A stretch of 64,000 nucleotides of DNA from Wuchereria bancrofti (taxonomy: Eukaryota; Nematoda; Chromadorea; Rhabditida; Onchocercidae): positions 315,186-379,185 of the forward strand of contig SSBO01000006.1 in assembly GCA_005281725.1 (NCBI GenBank). Direction: 5' to 3'. A program made the translations under genes and the position numbers. Shown here one piece after another: positions 13,539 to 26,900 of this stretch; the first letter of the stretch is position 1, and every line of letters begins with the position of its first letter. Under the pieces are notes generated by a model. It was not told the DNA's origin, made no database searches, and was given only the letters and a program-made list of their open reading frames with translations.

Positions 13539-16500
13539 ATGTGTCATACCTTTATAACACTGGATGAATTAGAACGATGTCTATCTTATGTTCCAACATA
13601 CGGTGAGTTACAGTACTTTACTTCGCTCTTAATGGATTACTGTAAAATGAAAACAATGATTGAAGTATGGTAGAAATATTGTTGTTGATTGATAAAAATT
13701 TCGAATTGTTATTTCAAGATGTGAAATAAGATATCATAAATTGATGGCAAATGTAGTAATAACTATACAAGTGGGATATAGAATTTGCATGATGGCATTA
13801 GTGAAAAAGACCTGGCGGAATGTTCGATTGATGTTTGTGATAGTTTTACATAAGATTCTTTGATTTCTTATTTAATTATAGATTAGCGAAGATTGTTAGT
13901 TTCGAATAGATTAATTGTAAAATTTTTGATCATTGACAATTGTTTCCTTTTTTTTTTGAATCATTTAAGATTGTTAATTTTTGAATTATCTGAAGATCTT
14001 TGAGTTTTTTTTTTTTGTTTTTTTGGATAAATTTAAAGCTGATAGTTTTTGAATGAATTACGAGCATTAGTTTTCAGATAAGCTTGGTTAGTAATATGAT
14101 ATTTTAGAGCTACCAGGTATGACAGACTGTTTGAAAGGCGAAGAACTTGTATTTGCTGCAACCTATACATTTCAACCTATTCGGGTGATTCGAATCTCAA
14201 GTAATTTTCGCACTGTTTACTTTTGAATTAAAAAAATTTCCGAGTAGTTTTGCTTCTTATTTTTACATAGCGGCTAAAAAACTGTACACATGTAGAAGTT
14301 GTAAAAAATGTATTAGAAAATATGCTTTCGGAATTATTTTTCTAGATGTATTATGTTTCTGAAATGTATTGTAAAATAGGTGAAGAATTGCGCACACTAA
14401 CCAATGAGGAGGTTGAACCTGCAGTTGGGTCTTACGACTTTCGAGATGTACCGGATATGATCGATCGTTTCATCATTTGGCTAGTTCCTTTCATCCTTTT
14501 TTTTTATACTCTATCGCACTTAGAGCAGTGAGATATTCTGATAGTTTTTTTTTTTCCTCAGATTAATGTTAGTTGCAGTTTTTGGTGAAGATGATCTGTA
14601 CGTTTTCTTGAATATCAGGATTGAAGAGCAGTTTGAATCAGGCATGATCAGGTGTTAGAAAACAGGATCGGACAGGAGTCCAAACCAGATAATTTTATGA
14701 GATATTACAGGCGATCGAATCGATCATCGCTACTGTTGGAAGAACGAAGCGTTGAACGATCTTTCAACTTTGCTTCGTTATGCTTCAGCTTTAGCCCTGT
14801 TAATGTTATACCTGGGACACAGTTCTCTTTCGCACACAATAAACTGATATTAATAGTACCGACACAGAATGCTCTTTATCGATTTACTTTCGAGATTGCA
14901 ATTCAGAAAAAGGACAAGGTTACATATACTGATTGCAGTCACACGTTCCTGTTTTTTTTTTTTTCGAAGAAAATAGACAAGTACTGAAAACTGAAAAAGT
15001 AGAAAAAAAAAGAAAAGGAAAGTAGAGACTAAGGTTTTTTTTCCTAGTTTGCCTGAATTGAATTGACAAATCCAAAATTCTGTAATAGAAACGGAAATTT
15101 TAACTATCTACAGGTTCAATCCGTCCTGAAGCTATCTGAAGATCAAGCCTTTCTATATAACTATGACAGCTACGAACTAACATCATCAAAAAGTGCCTGT
15201 CGTGCAAGTATCGTGCATACTACGAGTACTGGTACATCTGCCGTATATTCGTTGGGTGATGGACAAATTGTTCTTGTGCAAATGCGTCATGAACCGGGAA
15301 GTAGAGGCCAAGGTTTCTTTTAAATGTTGCAGTGATTTTCGATTTATTTTATTCTTCAACTCTAAGCAATATTTGTTTTTTTTTTTCTTTATGCAAACCT
15401 TTTATCGTAATATGAAAAGTTACCAGCTTGAATTATTCATGAGCAATAAATTGCAATATTTGCATTAAAAAAGTTATTAAAGGTTATGAAAAAGTAATAA
15501 GAGGCGAAGGATTACTACAACGGGTTATGAAAGCAGCCCATCAGCTAAGCTTGGTTGTTAGCTTGGCATCATGTGTTGTTCATCATGACATTCTCTTTTA
15601 TGTACTTTTCGACGACAGAAGGCTGCATGTTTATATGGTTTGTTTACTTTTTGACCCTTTCAGAAAATGTAACCTGGATACGTAATCATGATATTGAGCG
15701 GTAGCAAAAGACGTTAGAGTAAATCGATCATTTGTAAATATAACAGTGGCTGAATTGTCCTATAGATGGGTTAGTTAAATGTACCAAAATCCAAGTTTGT
15801 ATCATTATTCTTACATTAGTTGGAAGTAATCTACTTGTAACATATGAATTCCAGAATGGTAAAAAAGAATACGATGGGAATTTATATGATATAATGATAC
15901 GTAATAGCCACGGAGGCGATGGAGAGCAAGGTATTTTTGCTTTACATCTAAGTAAGGAATGATACTTGTGAAAGTTTTCCTTTTCAAAACTTTTTTTTTT
16001 CAGTAACTGTGGAAATGGTAAAGACTTGCTCCAACGCGAACTGTTTTTATGCCGTCGTGCTTTTTCAAATTGATGACCATTGTGTGGTTCGTTGTTCTTT
16101 GTTGATATAAAGTTTATTAGATTAATGTAACACTGGAATTATTATGGAGAATCGCAAGTAGATTAGTTTGATCTGTATTTGATCATTTACTTTTGTAAGC
16201 AGTAATTTTTTGGGCTAGGTTGATGCTCTTTAAGCATACTTTAACAGATCTTAAGCATCAGATTTTCGTTTCCGAAGAAAAAGTTTGTCGTGATAGGAGG
16301 GTATAAAGTGATCACTGAAGATAACACGTCATTTTTGCAAACATTTGTGAATTACATGTGGTAATTATTTTAGTTCATGTTGGGGAAAATTGATCCATAT
16401 CTGTTGCCAGAGCATAGTGGATATTTTTCGTTTATCAATATTTTCCAAACAGAAGTACGTAAGTTTGCTAATATTGTGTTCTTTTTCGACAAGAATCATT

Positions 16501-19500
16501 TAGCTTATTTCATCCTTTGTTCGACTTATGAGTTTCACCGAACTTACAGAGCGGAGTAGTGGACTTCACTTGTGTAGTGCAAGAGGATATTCTGGATATT
16601 ATTTGTTTATGCAAAGTTTCGGATGGAATTCGCTATTGTTTGCGCACTGCCTCAATTGATTGGTCAGTAATATTGTCATTAATATTGTTGAGATTTTCAA
16701 AGAGTTGTTACTGTTTTCACGCAATCATTTTTGGAATCCTTTATTGTCCATTTATTTCCCGCTCCTTCGATAAATTAATTATTAATCAAAAACATGCTGC
16801 TATATATAATTCTGGTAACCTGCAAATGAGTAGTTAAAAAATAGATAGTTATTTTCATGCCATATGAAAAGTTTTAGTTTAAATGGCGTATTAACAATTC
16901 CTTGGAAAGGAGTAAATGAAATCCATGGTGGCGATCCGGAGGTGAGTGTACTACAAGCCAAACCAAAACAATCAGTTGCTACACAGAAATCATATATCTT
17001 CGACCCGAACAGATATCCTTTTGGCATTGTTCTACGTTCTCTTCAGGTATTTTCTTCGAATCATTTCCGATGCTTCTATCTACTATTTAATAACTCTTAT
17101 GTGGTTCATCTATAGAATCTACTGGTTTTGTAGCCAAAAGAATCTATCAATGTGCTTTGGGTACACGTAATAACATATAGTAATAATTTCAGTTAGTTTG
17201 CAAGAAAGGAACTTTCAACTGGGAACTTTTGTCAAGGCGACATGATTGGCGAATGTTAAGGGAAGCAGCGGAAAGGTACTGCGGATCATTAGAGGTACTT
17301 TAGTTTTTGTCAAATTTTTTACAAAAGGATATTCTGTAAATTCTGAATATAATTCACAATCTATGTTTATTACTGGGAATCAGCTATGAGGAAAAGGAAA
17401 ATACGAGCAGGATATTTTGTATAAAGCAGTTTATATTAGGTGAAGAGAAACATATTTAACTATTACAGTTTGATCAACATTATGTTACTCGGGAGGACCG
17501 TTCACTTTTGGCTACAAAACCGCCTAATCAAGCTGCCGAAGAGCGATTTTGGGCAACGCTTACAAAGATGTGCAATGAATTGATACAAAATGAATGCCTT
17601 TCTTTAGGTCTGTGGCACTCTGTTCCTCTTGGCTTGTACGGTACAGTACAGCAGGTATGGTTATTATTTTTGCATGTTTGTTAATTATATCACTGCCACT
17701 ATCAAAATTCTACTTTTGAATGTGGATTTAAGCAAACCTCATACGTGTGGATGTTAATTCCTGCTTGATTTACTTATTTTGGTATTTTGTTACTGCAGGG
17801 TCGTTTCACAGTATGTCGTCCGGGTGATGAGCAGCTGCGCTGGTTCGAACGTCTGATTGGATATGATGAAAAGAATGTGCAAATATGTTGGGAAATCGTT
17901 ACGAAATTTGCTACAGGAGGGCTGGTATGTTATAGTCCCTTCTACAGTATTGTTGCGTGTGTGTTTTTTGTCCATGATAGTCCAAGAATTCTTATTAATA
18001 TGTAGACAAAATTGCTTATATTAACTAAATTTATGTTTTTTTTTTTCTTTTTTCGTCATCATATTAAATGCATTATAGGTTGCCAGTGCAGTAAGTGTAG
18101 AAGAAAGTGAACAGTTCGTGAATGCATTTCCAACCGTTTCACATATTTTTGAGGATGCAATCCGGAAATTTACAGAATTAAGACCTGTCGATGATTTTGA
18201 TTTAGACAGTATGTTATTTATTAGCAGAATTAGTAAGGCTGTTTTGTAAAGTTGAATAATTCAATTACATGTAAGATACAGCCATTTATAAGTCTTACCA
18301 ATCTGCAATAGCAAATTATTACATGCATGACTTTCTTTGGTGAAAAAAGATTAGTAGCTTGTATTTTTAACAATCTGTTAGTTAAAACGGATATTTTGTT
18401 TTAGCAGCAGCCGAAACGCCATTTCATGGGTCGTTCACAGTTGGTTTGTTGGCCACTCACTTCGAACGTTTAATTGATGACAGATTAGCTCTTAGCCAAT
18501 GTTTTATTGCTCTAATGGAATTAGTGAAAACTATCTACTCTTCTCAGGATGTAATGACTTTTCATTATATGCTTTGAAGTTATTTAATCAGATTTTGATC
18601 TTTTAGAGTTGTAGCTTGTAGCTAAGGTAACAATAATACTTACTATATTCAGGAGACAATACCATTAGATGCCAGATGGGGGCTTACAGTTAATACTCAC
18701 GAGAAGTCACTTCATGATATGAATCGACAATTTAGCATCTTATCGCAAACAATGAAATTGCGAATTTCTATGTAAGTGTTCATGTTTTTAAACTTACTTG
18801 ATTTAGGTGGTCCGATGTAAAAGATGGTTGAATTCGAAGTTTAGTAGGAGATTTGAATAATAAAACATAATAAAGTTGGTTAATTGCAGTGATAATTATA
18901 ACGAAATAAGTCTAGCAGATGGTTTTTTCGCAAGTTCTGGTCTCCCAACCATACTCAGTTATGCCCAGGATAAGGTTTTTCATTTTTTTTTGTTGCTATC
19001 GTTTCTCATACAATTTGAATAAATGTTGAAATAGATTCAAACTGACTTGGCGATATATCATTCCGCAACTATATGCATATGGTATCTAAGTTTAAACGAT
19101 GTGAAACTATCGTAATTTAACTGGAATGTTTTAGCATTGTGAAATTTTTGTTGTTATCAAGTTCGATTCTGGTTATTATCATTTTTTTAAAGGAATTAGT
19201 AGGTGAGGAAGACGATACGGAAGAGGATGAGGAAGAAACTTCAGAAGACAAAGCTGGTATTGGTGTTGAAAAGTTTCCTTATGTATCGCCTCTGAAACAG
19301 TCAACATCAGCGTACTCGCAGTTTATTAATAGAATTGTTAATGATGCTGTGGTTGTTCTCTGGCCAGAAAATACAGCTATGGTATTGGCGAGGTTTTTGG
19401 CTAATTATCATCAGTATTCTGCACTGCAAGTTCGTTGTTTTTTTTTTCTTTTTACTCTTTAATTTACTAAATAATTGGATATGTGAATTGGCTAACTCTA

Positions 19501-22500
19501 TCTTTTCTAGGCATATTGTCAGTTGAACGAGCCTTATATAACAGAACTGTGTGCTGCTTTTCGGTTTTTCGAAGGGTATGCACTTGCTGGTTTAGGAGAT
19601 CCAGAAAAGGTATTTTTTCGCTTTTTCACCATTTGGTTTAAAGTTTGACCTCAATCCAAAAAATATTTGTTATTTGCAGGCTTTGCAATCATTCTTGAAT
19701 GCAGTGGAAGGTATTAATCGGGAAGATGAAGCGCTTAATAGGGTGCTTTCTCCTGATGGTAATTTTTCAGAGGAACCATATAATGAATTGCAATATTTAT
19801 TGAAGGTAACTTTAAATATCATTGTGAATGGCTCAACAAAATAATTCGATATCTGACACTTATGTTACATTCTAAGTTCTAGATGAACAAGTGGTACATT
19901 ATTAGTCTATTAAGATATGTAACTGAGTGTTTCAGGTTATGTCTGTCATGGAGGCACACGGTTTTCATGAACAGCTAGTTTATTTATCAAAACGTGCCTT
20001 GAAAGAAGCACTGCAATCGAAACACTCAAAAGTTTTGGTAATATTTTTTCTTTAGATTCTTTGAAAAAGTTACGAGTCTTTTATTATCGGCATAAAAATT
20101 TTACACTCTTCCAATGTTTTAGCCCGGATTGTATACGTCTGTTTTTAAATTTGAACTTATCACGGAACGATATGAAGAGGCCTTAAATACCCTTCTCTCC
20201 AATCCAATTCCGGAAAATCGTCGGATATGTCTGAGAGAACTTTTAGCGAAATTAATAGAGCAAAGGAAAAATGCAGTGATTGTCGATTTAAATTACGGAA
20301 ATATGGAACAGCAGGTCTGTATTGCATATTTAAATATCTGCATATTCATATTTAAAAAAAAAAATGTTACAAGAGCTTTAGCTAGAGTCTTTCCTAGGAG
20401 AGATGAGGGAAATAGAAAATGAAGAAAAAATTATTTTATTAATATTCGATAAAGAGCAACTTGTAGTTTTGATTTTTAATCGGAACAAAATTTAGGAAGC
20501 AGTAATCTGTGTAACTGAATTAGATATTGCTTCAAAACTTAGAGCATTTGGTAGTAAGTTACATTATGCTTGGTCATTTCTAATTGTTTAAGGTGGTCAG
20601 TATATTGAAAGCGAACGCTCGCACTTCAGATATCAGTAAAGAAGGCTATTTCTACGAACTAATCTATGCATTTCATGTCAAACGAGATCTTTTTCAACGA
20701 GGTGAAATTGTTGGTCAAAACTATGATTGGTGATCAGATTAAAGTGATAGTTGGCATTATGAATCTCTTTTAAGAGATTAATGCAAAACCTACTGAATAT
20801 TCTTTATGTAAAATTAGAAGTCTTGATAGTGAATATTGCTCTCAAATTATAAAACTGACCTATAATTATAATCATTTATATTTTATGTTTATGATGACAA
20901 ATTTTGCTGTGACTATTTTTTCTTATAACAGCTTATTTTTTGCAGCAGCACTAACGATGCTCGAATATTCGTGTCGTTTACAGTCAGAACTACAAAATCG
21001 AAACGTATTATCTCGTCGTAGTCGTGCTCTTAGTATTGTTGTCAGTTTGCTTTCGTTACTGCCAGAAGCTGATCAATTCCTTACGCTTCCAGCATCACTG
21101 GTATCTTTTGATAGTTTAAATTCAATCACATAAGAACACCTGACTTTCTTGAAAATATTTTTTATAAAATATTATTCCTAGGAAACTCAGATATCTTTTT
21201 TAAAGTGAAAATTTTGAAATTTATTAATAATTCGATTTAAAATATTTGTTAAGGAAAAGAGTAAGAATCCAACGGAACAAATTGAAAAAACAGATGAACA
21301 AACGAAGATTGAGCCGAAAATAGGCAAAAATGCTCTCGTTATCTGGATGCTAAACGATATTTCAAAGGTGAGTTTTCGTGCAAAATTTCTTAACGTATGA
21401 GAACAGATACTTTTTGTAGATATCGAATAGGAACATCATAAATTGTTTTTGTTGTTTCCAGAGGGCGTTGTTATCATCAGCTCGGTTAGCATTATTCGAT
21501 GCAAATTACAATCCGAAAGAGAAGAAATCAATCCCACCGCCTATCAAACTTGATGAAATTTTCGAGCAACTCATTCAGAAGAAACTCTTTGATTATGCTT
21601 GGGAAGTGAGCAAGTAAGAATTTGTTGTTCGATCATTTTTTTTTTCTCTTATCTAGCTGTGACAAATATATTTCGTTTAATTAAATAATCTTATTTTTCA
21701 GGGTTTTCGATTTGAAGCCATATCCATTGTTAAAGGCGGTTACTGTGGAATGTATTCATTTGGATGCAAAACCACCGAAAGGTGAACCGTCGTGGGTAGC
21801 CAAAAATCGGAAATTCGTGAGGAAAATACCCAGGTTGCTTTATTTTTTTCAAATGATTTTATCTTTATATGTTGAACTATCGTATTATTTATTGATCTAA
21901 CTATCTGATAGTTTTCCCGAAATATCTTACGCAGTTGATTTCGATATTCGCATTTTTATAGTTTACGAGAACGACATTGGGCTATTTTACGAGGATATGT
22001 GGAAGTAGCCATGAGAAGATGTCCGGAAGATTTCACAGTATTGTGGACAGTGACGTATGTGTTTCTTCAGCATCAGTGGCATATACCTCCATGGCTATCA
22101 AATTGTTATGAGGTATAATATTTTAAATTCTATGTATAGTGTAAGAAATTGCATTAGGTAAGTAGTTATAAATGCTTGTTGTTCCCAATACCATGTTAAA
22201 ATATATTTCAGGATAAATGCGCAGCGCAGTATGCTTATCTGCTAATAATGTTTGATCATCTTCATCTAGCCTGTGAAACACTCAAAAAGAAGATAACTTT
22301 GGAATCAAAAAAAATAACATCTCGAAACTCACAGTGCTTAATACCTGCCACAGAAATTGATTGGGTACTATGGCTAATTAGTAAAAGAGATGATGTGACT
22401 TTAAAAGAAGTAAGCTATGCCTTTTCTAAATCTCTTTACATTCTTTAATTATTTAATTTCCACAGTGCTGGTTTCATATTATCTGATTGAGATTTAAATT

Positions 22501-22820
22501 TTTTATAGTTTTATTTAATACCTTTCAACAAAGTTGATAAACTTAACAGTTCGTCGCATTAATTCTCAATTCATTAATTGGATTTCGGAAGTTATTAGTT
22601 TGGACGTAATAACATCACAGTATGGAAAGCGTTTTGTTTGGACAACTGGAAGTGGAGTAGGCCAAAATATAGATTTTGTCAAAAAGTGAGTGTACTGCAG
22701 TAGGTGAAAGCAGTGCGTAGGTGTCCTCGTAATAATTTGATTTAATTTCAGGATGCAAAACAACTGGAAGAGTGCGTAGAGCGGTATTTCGAACGTATTG
22801 CATCTTTTTCTAGGCAGTAA
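13539..22820 (+). CDS. npp-6: Nucleoporin Nup160 (nuclear pore Y-complex)
   Basis: Nup160 is a large scaffold of the Nup107-160 Y-complex (N-terminal beta-propeller, then alpha-solenoid). My phase-consistent model gives about 1398 aa, close to the 1436 of human NUP160. Exons: 13539-13602, 14108-14184, 14346-14483, 14652-14918, 15114-15312, 15483-15637, 15855-15930, 16004-16086, 16256-16300, 16374-16454, 16550-16662, 16878-17046, 17193-17294, 17469-17654, 17799-17924, 18079-18208, 18405-18550, 18653-18771, 18890-18974, 19193-19429, 19511-19609, 19680-19805, 19936-20037, 20123-20314, 20593-20701, 20946-21100, 21254-21367, 21462-21613, 21702-21833, 21962-22112, 22212-22409 and 22752-22820. Best anchors are TSVFKFELITERYEEALNTL, YFYELIYAFHVKRDLF and MLEYSCRLQSEL in the solenoid, and HNKLILIVPTQNALYRF in the propeller. 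The N-terminal 150 residues and the 16087-16549 region are the least certain parts. Confidence 0.9.
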
Positions 22821-23940
22821 ATGTTCTTTAATGCACCATTCATCCATGTGATCTCCATTTCAAACTACTTCGAAATCTTTTTTTTATTGTTGAATCTTGT
22901 TGTTTAAACAATAGTACCATCTAATTCTTTGTAAGCCATATTTTGGTAACATGAAAAATTTAGAGAATGCGAGGCATTTCTTCATCTGAACAAAAATTTC
23001 AAATACAGTCCTGCATCATTGTTCCCATGTGCCTTTATATGTTTTGTAAATAAATTTTACTACCACTTTCTCTCGACCTTATGTACCAATGAAAAATAGA
23101 ATGAAATGAAGAAATTCACTACCCGACCAATGATCACTCCCTAATTCTACGTTGTACGTATTATCTGTAAGTATTCCAACTAGCATGATCGATCCTAGCA
23201 TTCTTACTTCTCCACAGGCTTTCCTTAATTTATTCTGATGCAATGATAAACAGTGTTTATCTTCCCGCGATATGCTTAATTCAAATATTTTCCGAAGCTG
23301 TTTTACATCTGTTCAATCATTTAATTTTGTTAGGTAACCAATCCTCCGGTCCTCATGGAAAATGATTCATCGAGTTTACTCTATCTAGTGCTATATTGTA
23401 GAAATGTTCCGCAATCCATGTTTTACATTGCATCTCATAAAACCAAATATTTTGAAAGATATTAGGTTATATAAGCAAGTGCCATGTCTTACTACTACTG
23501 TTCTCCATTCTACTATTCCTTGGTTCTCATTGAGATATCTTGAGGACAAATGTCAGGATTATAGAAGATCATGTCATTTTAGTACCCATAACAAGGAACA
23601 GCAAACAAAATAGTCTTGCAAATAACAGAACACAACAGACATGGACACATAAAAATAAGCACACATCTAATTCAAAAGCATTGCTTCATAATACCTTAGA
23701 CGTGGTGGTATGCACAAATTATAATAACCAAGGATTGTAACCAAACTGGGTACTATTGAAGTACCACGAATTTTAAACACAACAGCGCAGAAATAATTAG
23801 AAAGGAAAGGAGGACTTGATAACATTAAGAACAAACGCAAAAATGAGAACACTCGGTAAGCAGCGTAGCAGAATAAAAAGGGAAGAAGAATCGGAAAATG
23901 GAACTTGCTTCCCGATGAAAAACAAATGTCCTATTTTTTT
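22821..23940. other. Convergent 3' intergenic region, Nup160 / eIF3b
   Basis: This 1.1 kb separates two stop codons facing each other. It holds the Nup160 3' UTR with AATAAA at 23049-23054. I could not identify a confident poly(A) signal for eIF3b. ORFs on both strands here are short and unrecognised. Confidence 0.5.
23049..23054 (+). terminator. Poly(A) signal AATAAA for Nup160 gene
   Basis: A canonical hexamer 229 nt after the stop codon on the coding strand. Position-based inference. Confidence 0.4.
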
Positions 23941-26900
23941 CTATTCCTCAGGTACTGTTACTTCTTGTAGTTTCACTTTTTCTGTAGTTAAAGGCACCGT
24001 TATAGTTTCTTCCACCAAATCTTCATTGTCTGTTTTCAATACGTCTAAGCCACCTGCAATTTTTTTAACAGTATAAGATGTTCAAGTAGATGAAGGAAAA
24101 CAGAAACTGATATTTATTATATCGTTCTAATTTCCTTATATTTCCGGTAATTTGTATAGCCCAAGTTCCTTTTGCACAAATTTCGACAATAAAACACCCT
24201 ATGAGCAGATAAACCGTTTTGAAGGAAAAACCTCTCAATTGTAAGCGTAGCTCTGCTTCTTCTGCCAATTTCTTCGTGCATGCATTACGGATCTGGACAA
24301 AATCGGCCATAATTTTTTTGCGTTTTTCACTCACTTCCTGAATATACGTATATAATATTCGAACTAGTACAAAAAAATGAATAAAAGTTGCAAACAAAAA
24401 TCATGAAGTGAAAAAAAAAAAAAAAAAATACAAACCTTCGTTGCTCTTCCACGTTCCATTTTATCTTCTTCCTCGAATTTAGCTGATGTAGTCTTCAAAT
24501 TTTTCCTAATCATCTGCAAAATAATAATTTTCACTCATAATTTTACGGCACTGATACAAATGGAGCTTCGTTTCAATACCAATAAATAAGTTCGGTTAAT
24601 ACCTATAGTGCAATATCTCCTCCAGTAACAACACAAATTAATCTTAAATCAGTAACACGCATCTCAAAGATTTTGAATGCATTGGCCGTTACACATTTTT
24701 ACCAAACTAAAATAGTATAATGAATGGTAGTCTTTACAACGCTACTTGACAACCAATCAACCCAATAAAATTAGATTCAAATATGTCATTTCCCACTAAG
24801 AAGAAGATACAAAGCCACCTTAATAGTTTCATCAGGTAATTTAACCGATAGACGTGGTCTCCATTTGAATTGCATCAGCCGATCCAGTGGTTTCCTGTAC
24901 AGTTCTCTTCCTTGGAAAGTGTAGATACGATAACCTGTATCACCTTTTCCACCACCAATTGTACAAGCTGCTGTAAAATACCGTCCCGTAGGATCCCAAC
25001 TTCCCTGAAATTAAGGATTAACATTGTGAATGACTGCAGTCCCTTCTTCCTCATTCCTTTTACATCCTTAATATCCTAACAGAAAAACTCAGTTTTTCAT
25101 ATACCACAAGATTAACCTTATTGAAGCCTGGATATTCGACTAAATTGGTACGAGTTGGTCGCGTTCCGTTGCTATCAATAAACATTATGTTGCCCGATGC
25201 GGTACCAGCGGAAAAAACAACAAGCCAACCACCGGCTGGTGCCCAAAGAACATCACTGAAGCGTTCCATTGGTTCGAATTTCGATATCAATTGGGGCGCA
25301 TGCTTGGTCGTGTCCAAATAATATATGAGAGGAGTCGATTTATGCTGTGATCCGACAAGCACACAAAATTTATCACCTGAAATAAAGATTACTCAGGACT
25401 GAAACTAAACAGTCCCCATATATTCATCAAGAATGGTTAGCAACAGGTGCACTCTGACTACATTTTAAAATACGATCTAAACGTGCCACAGTTTTCCCTT
25501 TAACTGATATATATATATGCAGACATGCATCAATATATATGAAATCATTTTCACATACAAGTTGCTTTGCTAAATAATCACATTACTTCGGATTCGGAAT
25601 AGAATCCGAATAGAAAACACTTATATACTTGTAAAACAAGAAAAAAAAAATTAACCAGATGGTTCCCAGTCAAATGCTATGAACGATTCCGACAGAGGCA
25701 TCGAAAGCACGGAGATGTCTTTCCCTCTTGCATCGAAAATTTCTATATGTGAAGTCGGATTCTATAAATAACATCGGGTTATACATAAGTGAATCATTTA
25801 AATTATTCTTAACTCATATAAGCTGCTTCTTCATATAAGGCGCTACTACATTTTTAAGGAAGGATTTCAAAATCTTAAAGCCACCACCAAGTCTTGTCAT
25901 TCTTCCTGCATATTAAAGCTCTTTTTTTCATAGTTCATAATTCCGAATGGCTATGTTTAAAAGCAACATATTCGACTTCAAATACTTAAATTAAAACTAA
26001 ATGTTGAGAAAAAAAATGTTATGACCACAAAAACCTACTGTATACTTAATTTCTTCTACAGCTCCACTCGCAGATGTCTTGATATTTTTCTTTTGATAAC
26101 GTTCCGTATGTGCGGCTAATCGATCACCGTTCTTATTCCAAAACAGTTCCGCCTCCGATACAGAAAATATCCGTTGAGCACGAAGTTTCGTTTTTGATGG
26201 AATTTCCATTAAACCAATTTCCGCTGGTGCATTATCTGATGTCTTAACATTCTTTTTATTAGAAAAAATCCCATCATTGTGAAGCAAAAACGGCAAGTAA
26301 ATTAACAGTAAATTAGTGTAGAATTATTTTATCCTCCTAATGGATGGAAATAAACACTTACACGTTCGTCACAATAATATGCAAGAATGGGGCGTGTTGG
26401 TGACCAACGGAAAGTTCGTAAACCCTCAATTACTACATGCTTTTTGTCCAATAAGGTAAAATTCCTCGTTTCATAGACATTGATTCCATTACCACCAGGT
26501 TTCGGACAGGCCACAAATCCATTCGCTTCTGGGCAAGCCAGATATGTCTCATCTGGTCCCAAAGCACGAGTATCTGCTGACCATCTGAAAAATAAAATAT
26601 AACTTTCCTTATATTAACTTCCCTTGACATTCGTTTTTCTCTCTGACAGTTATAAAAAACCAGTTATAGCTGTTTGATCAAAAATATTGGTACCGTCCAA
26701 AATAGAAAAATATTTAAAAAATAAATATTTCAATGACATTAAAATATACTGGAAATATGGCCAGCAGGGTAATTCATTGGATCCTTCTTGGGTAAGCAAC
26801 GAAAAACCACGTCGCATTTCTCCAGTCATGGTGTCAAATATACGTAAAGAGTTAGTATCATCAGCCCATCGATTCTCCGGTAATGAGTATGTAACAAGAA

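Noticed and set aside
17840..17860. tRNA B-box-like GGTTCGAAC (also GGTTCGAATTTC at 25271)
   Set aside because: Both lie in well-supported coding exons (Nup160, eIF3b) and no A box or cloverleaf stems accompany them.
22535..22690. Open stretch (RRINSQFINWISEVISLDV...) as another Nup160 exon
   Set aside because: Its end phase would make the last exon stop early. Splicing 22409 directly to 22752 keeps frame and gives the family-like coiled C-terminus (DAKQLEECVERYFERI).
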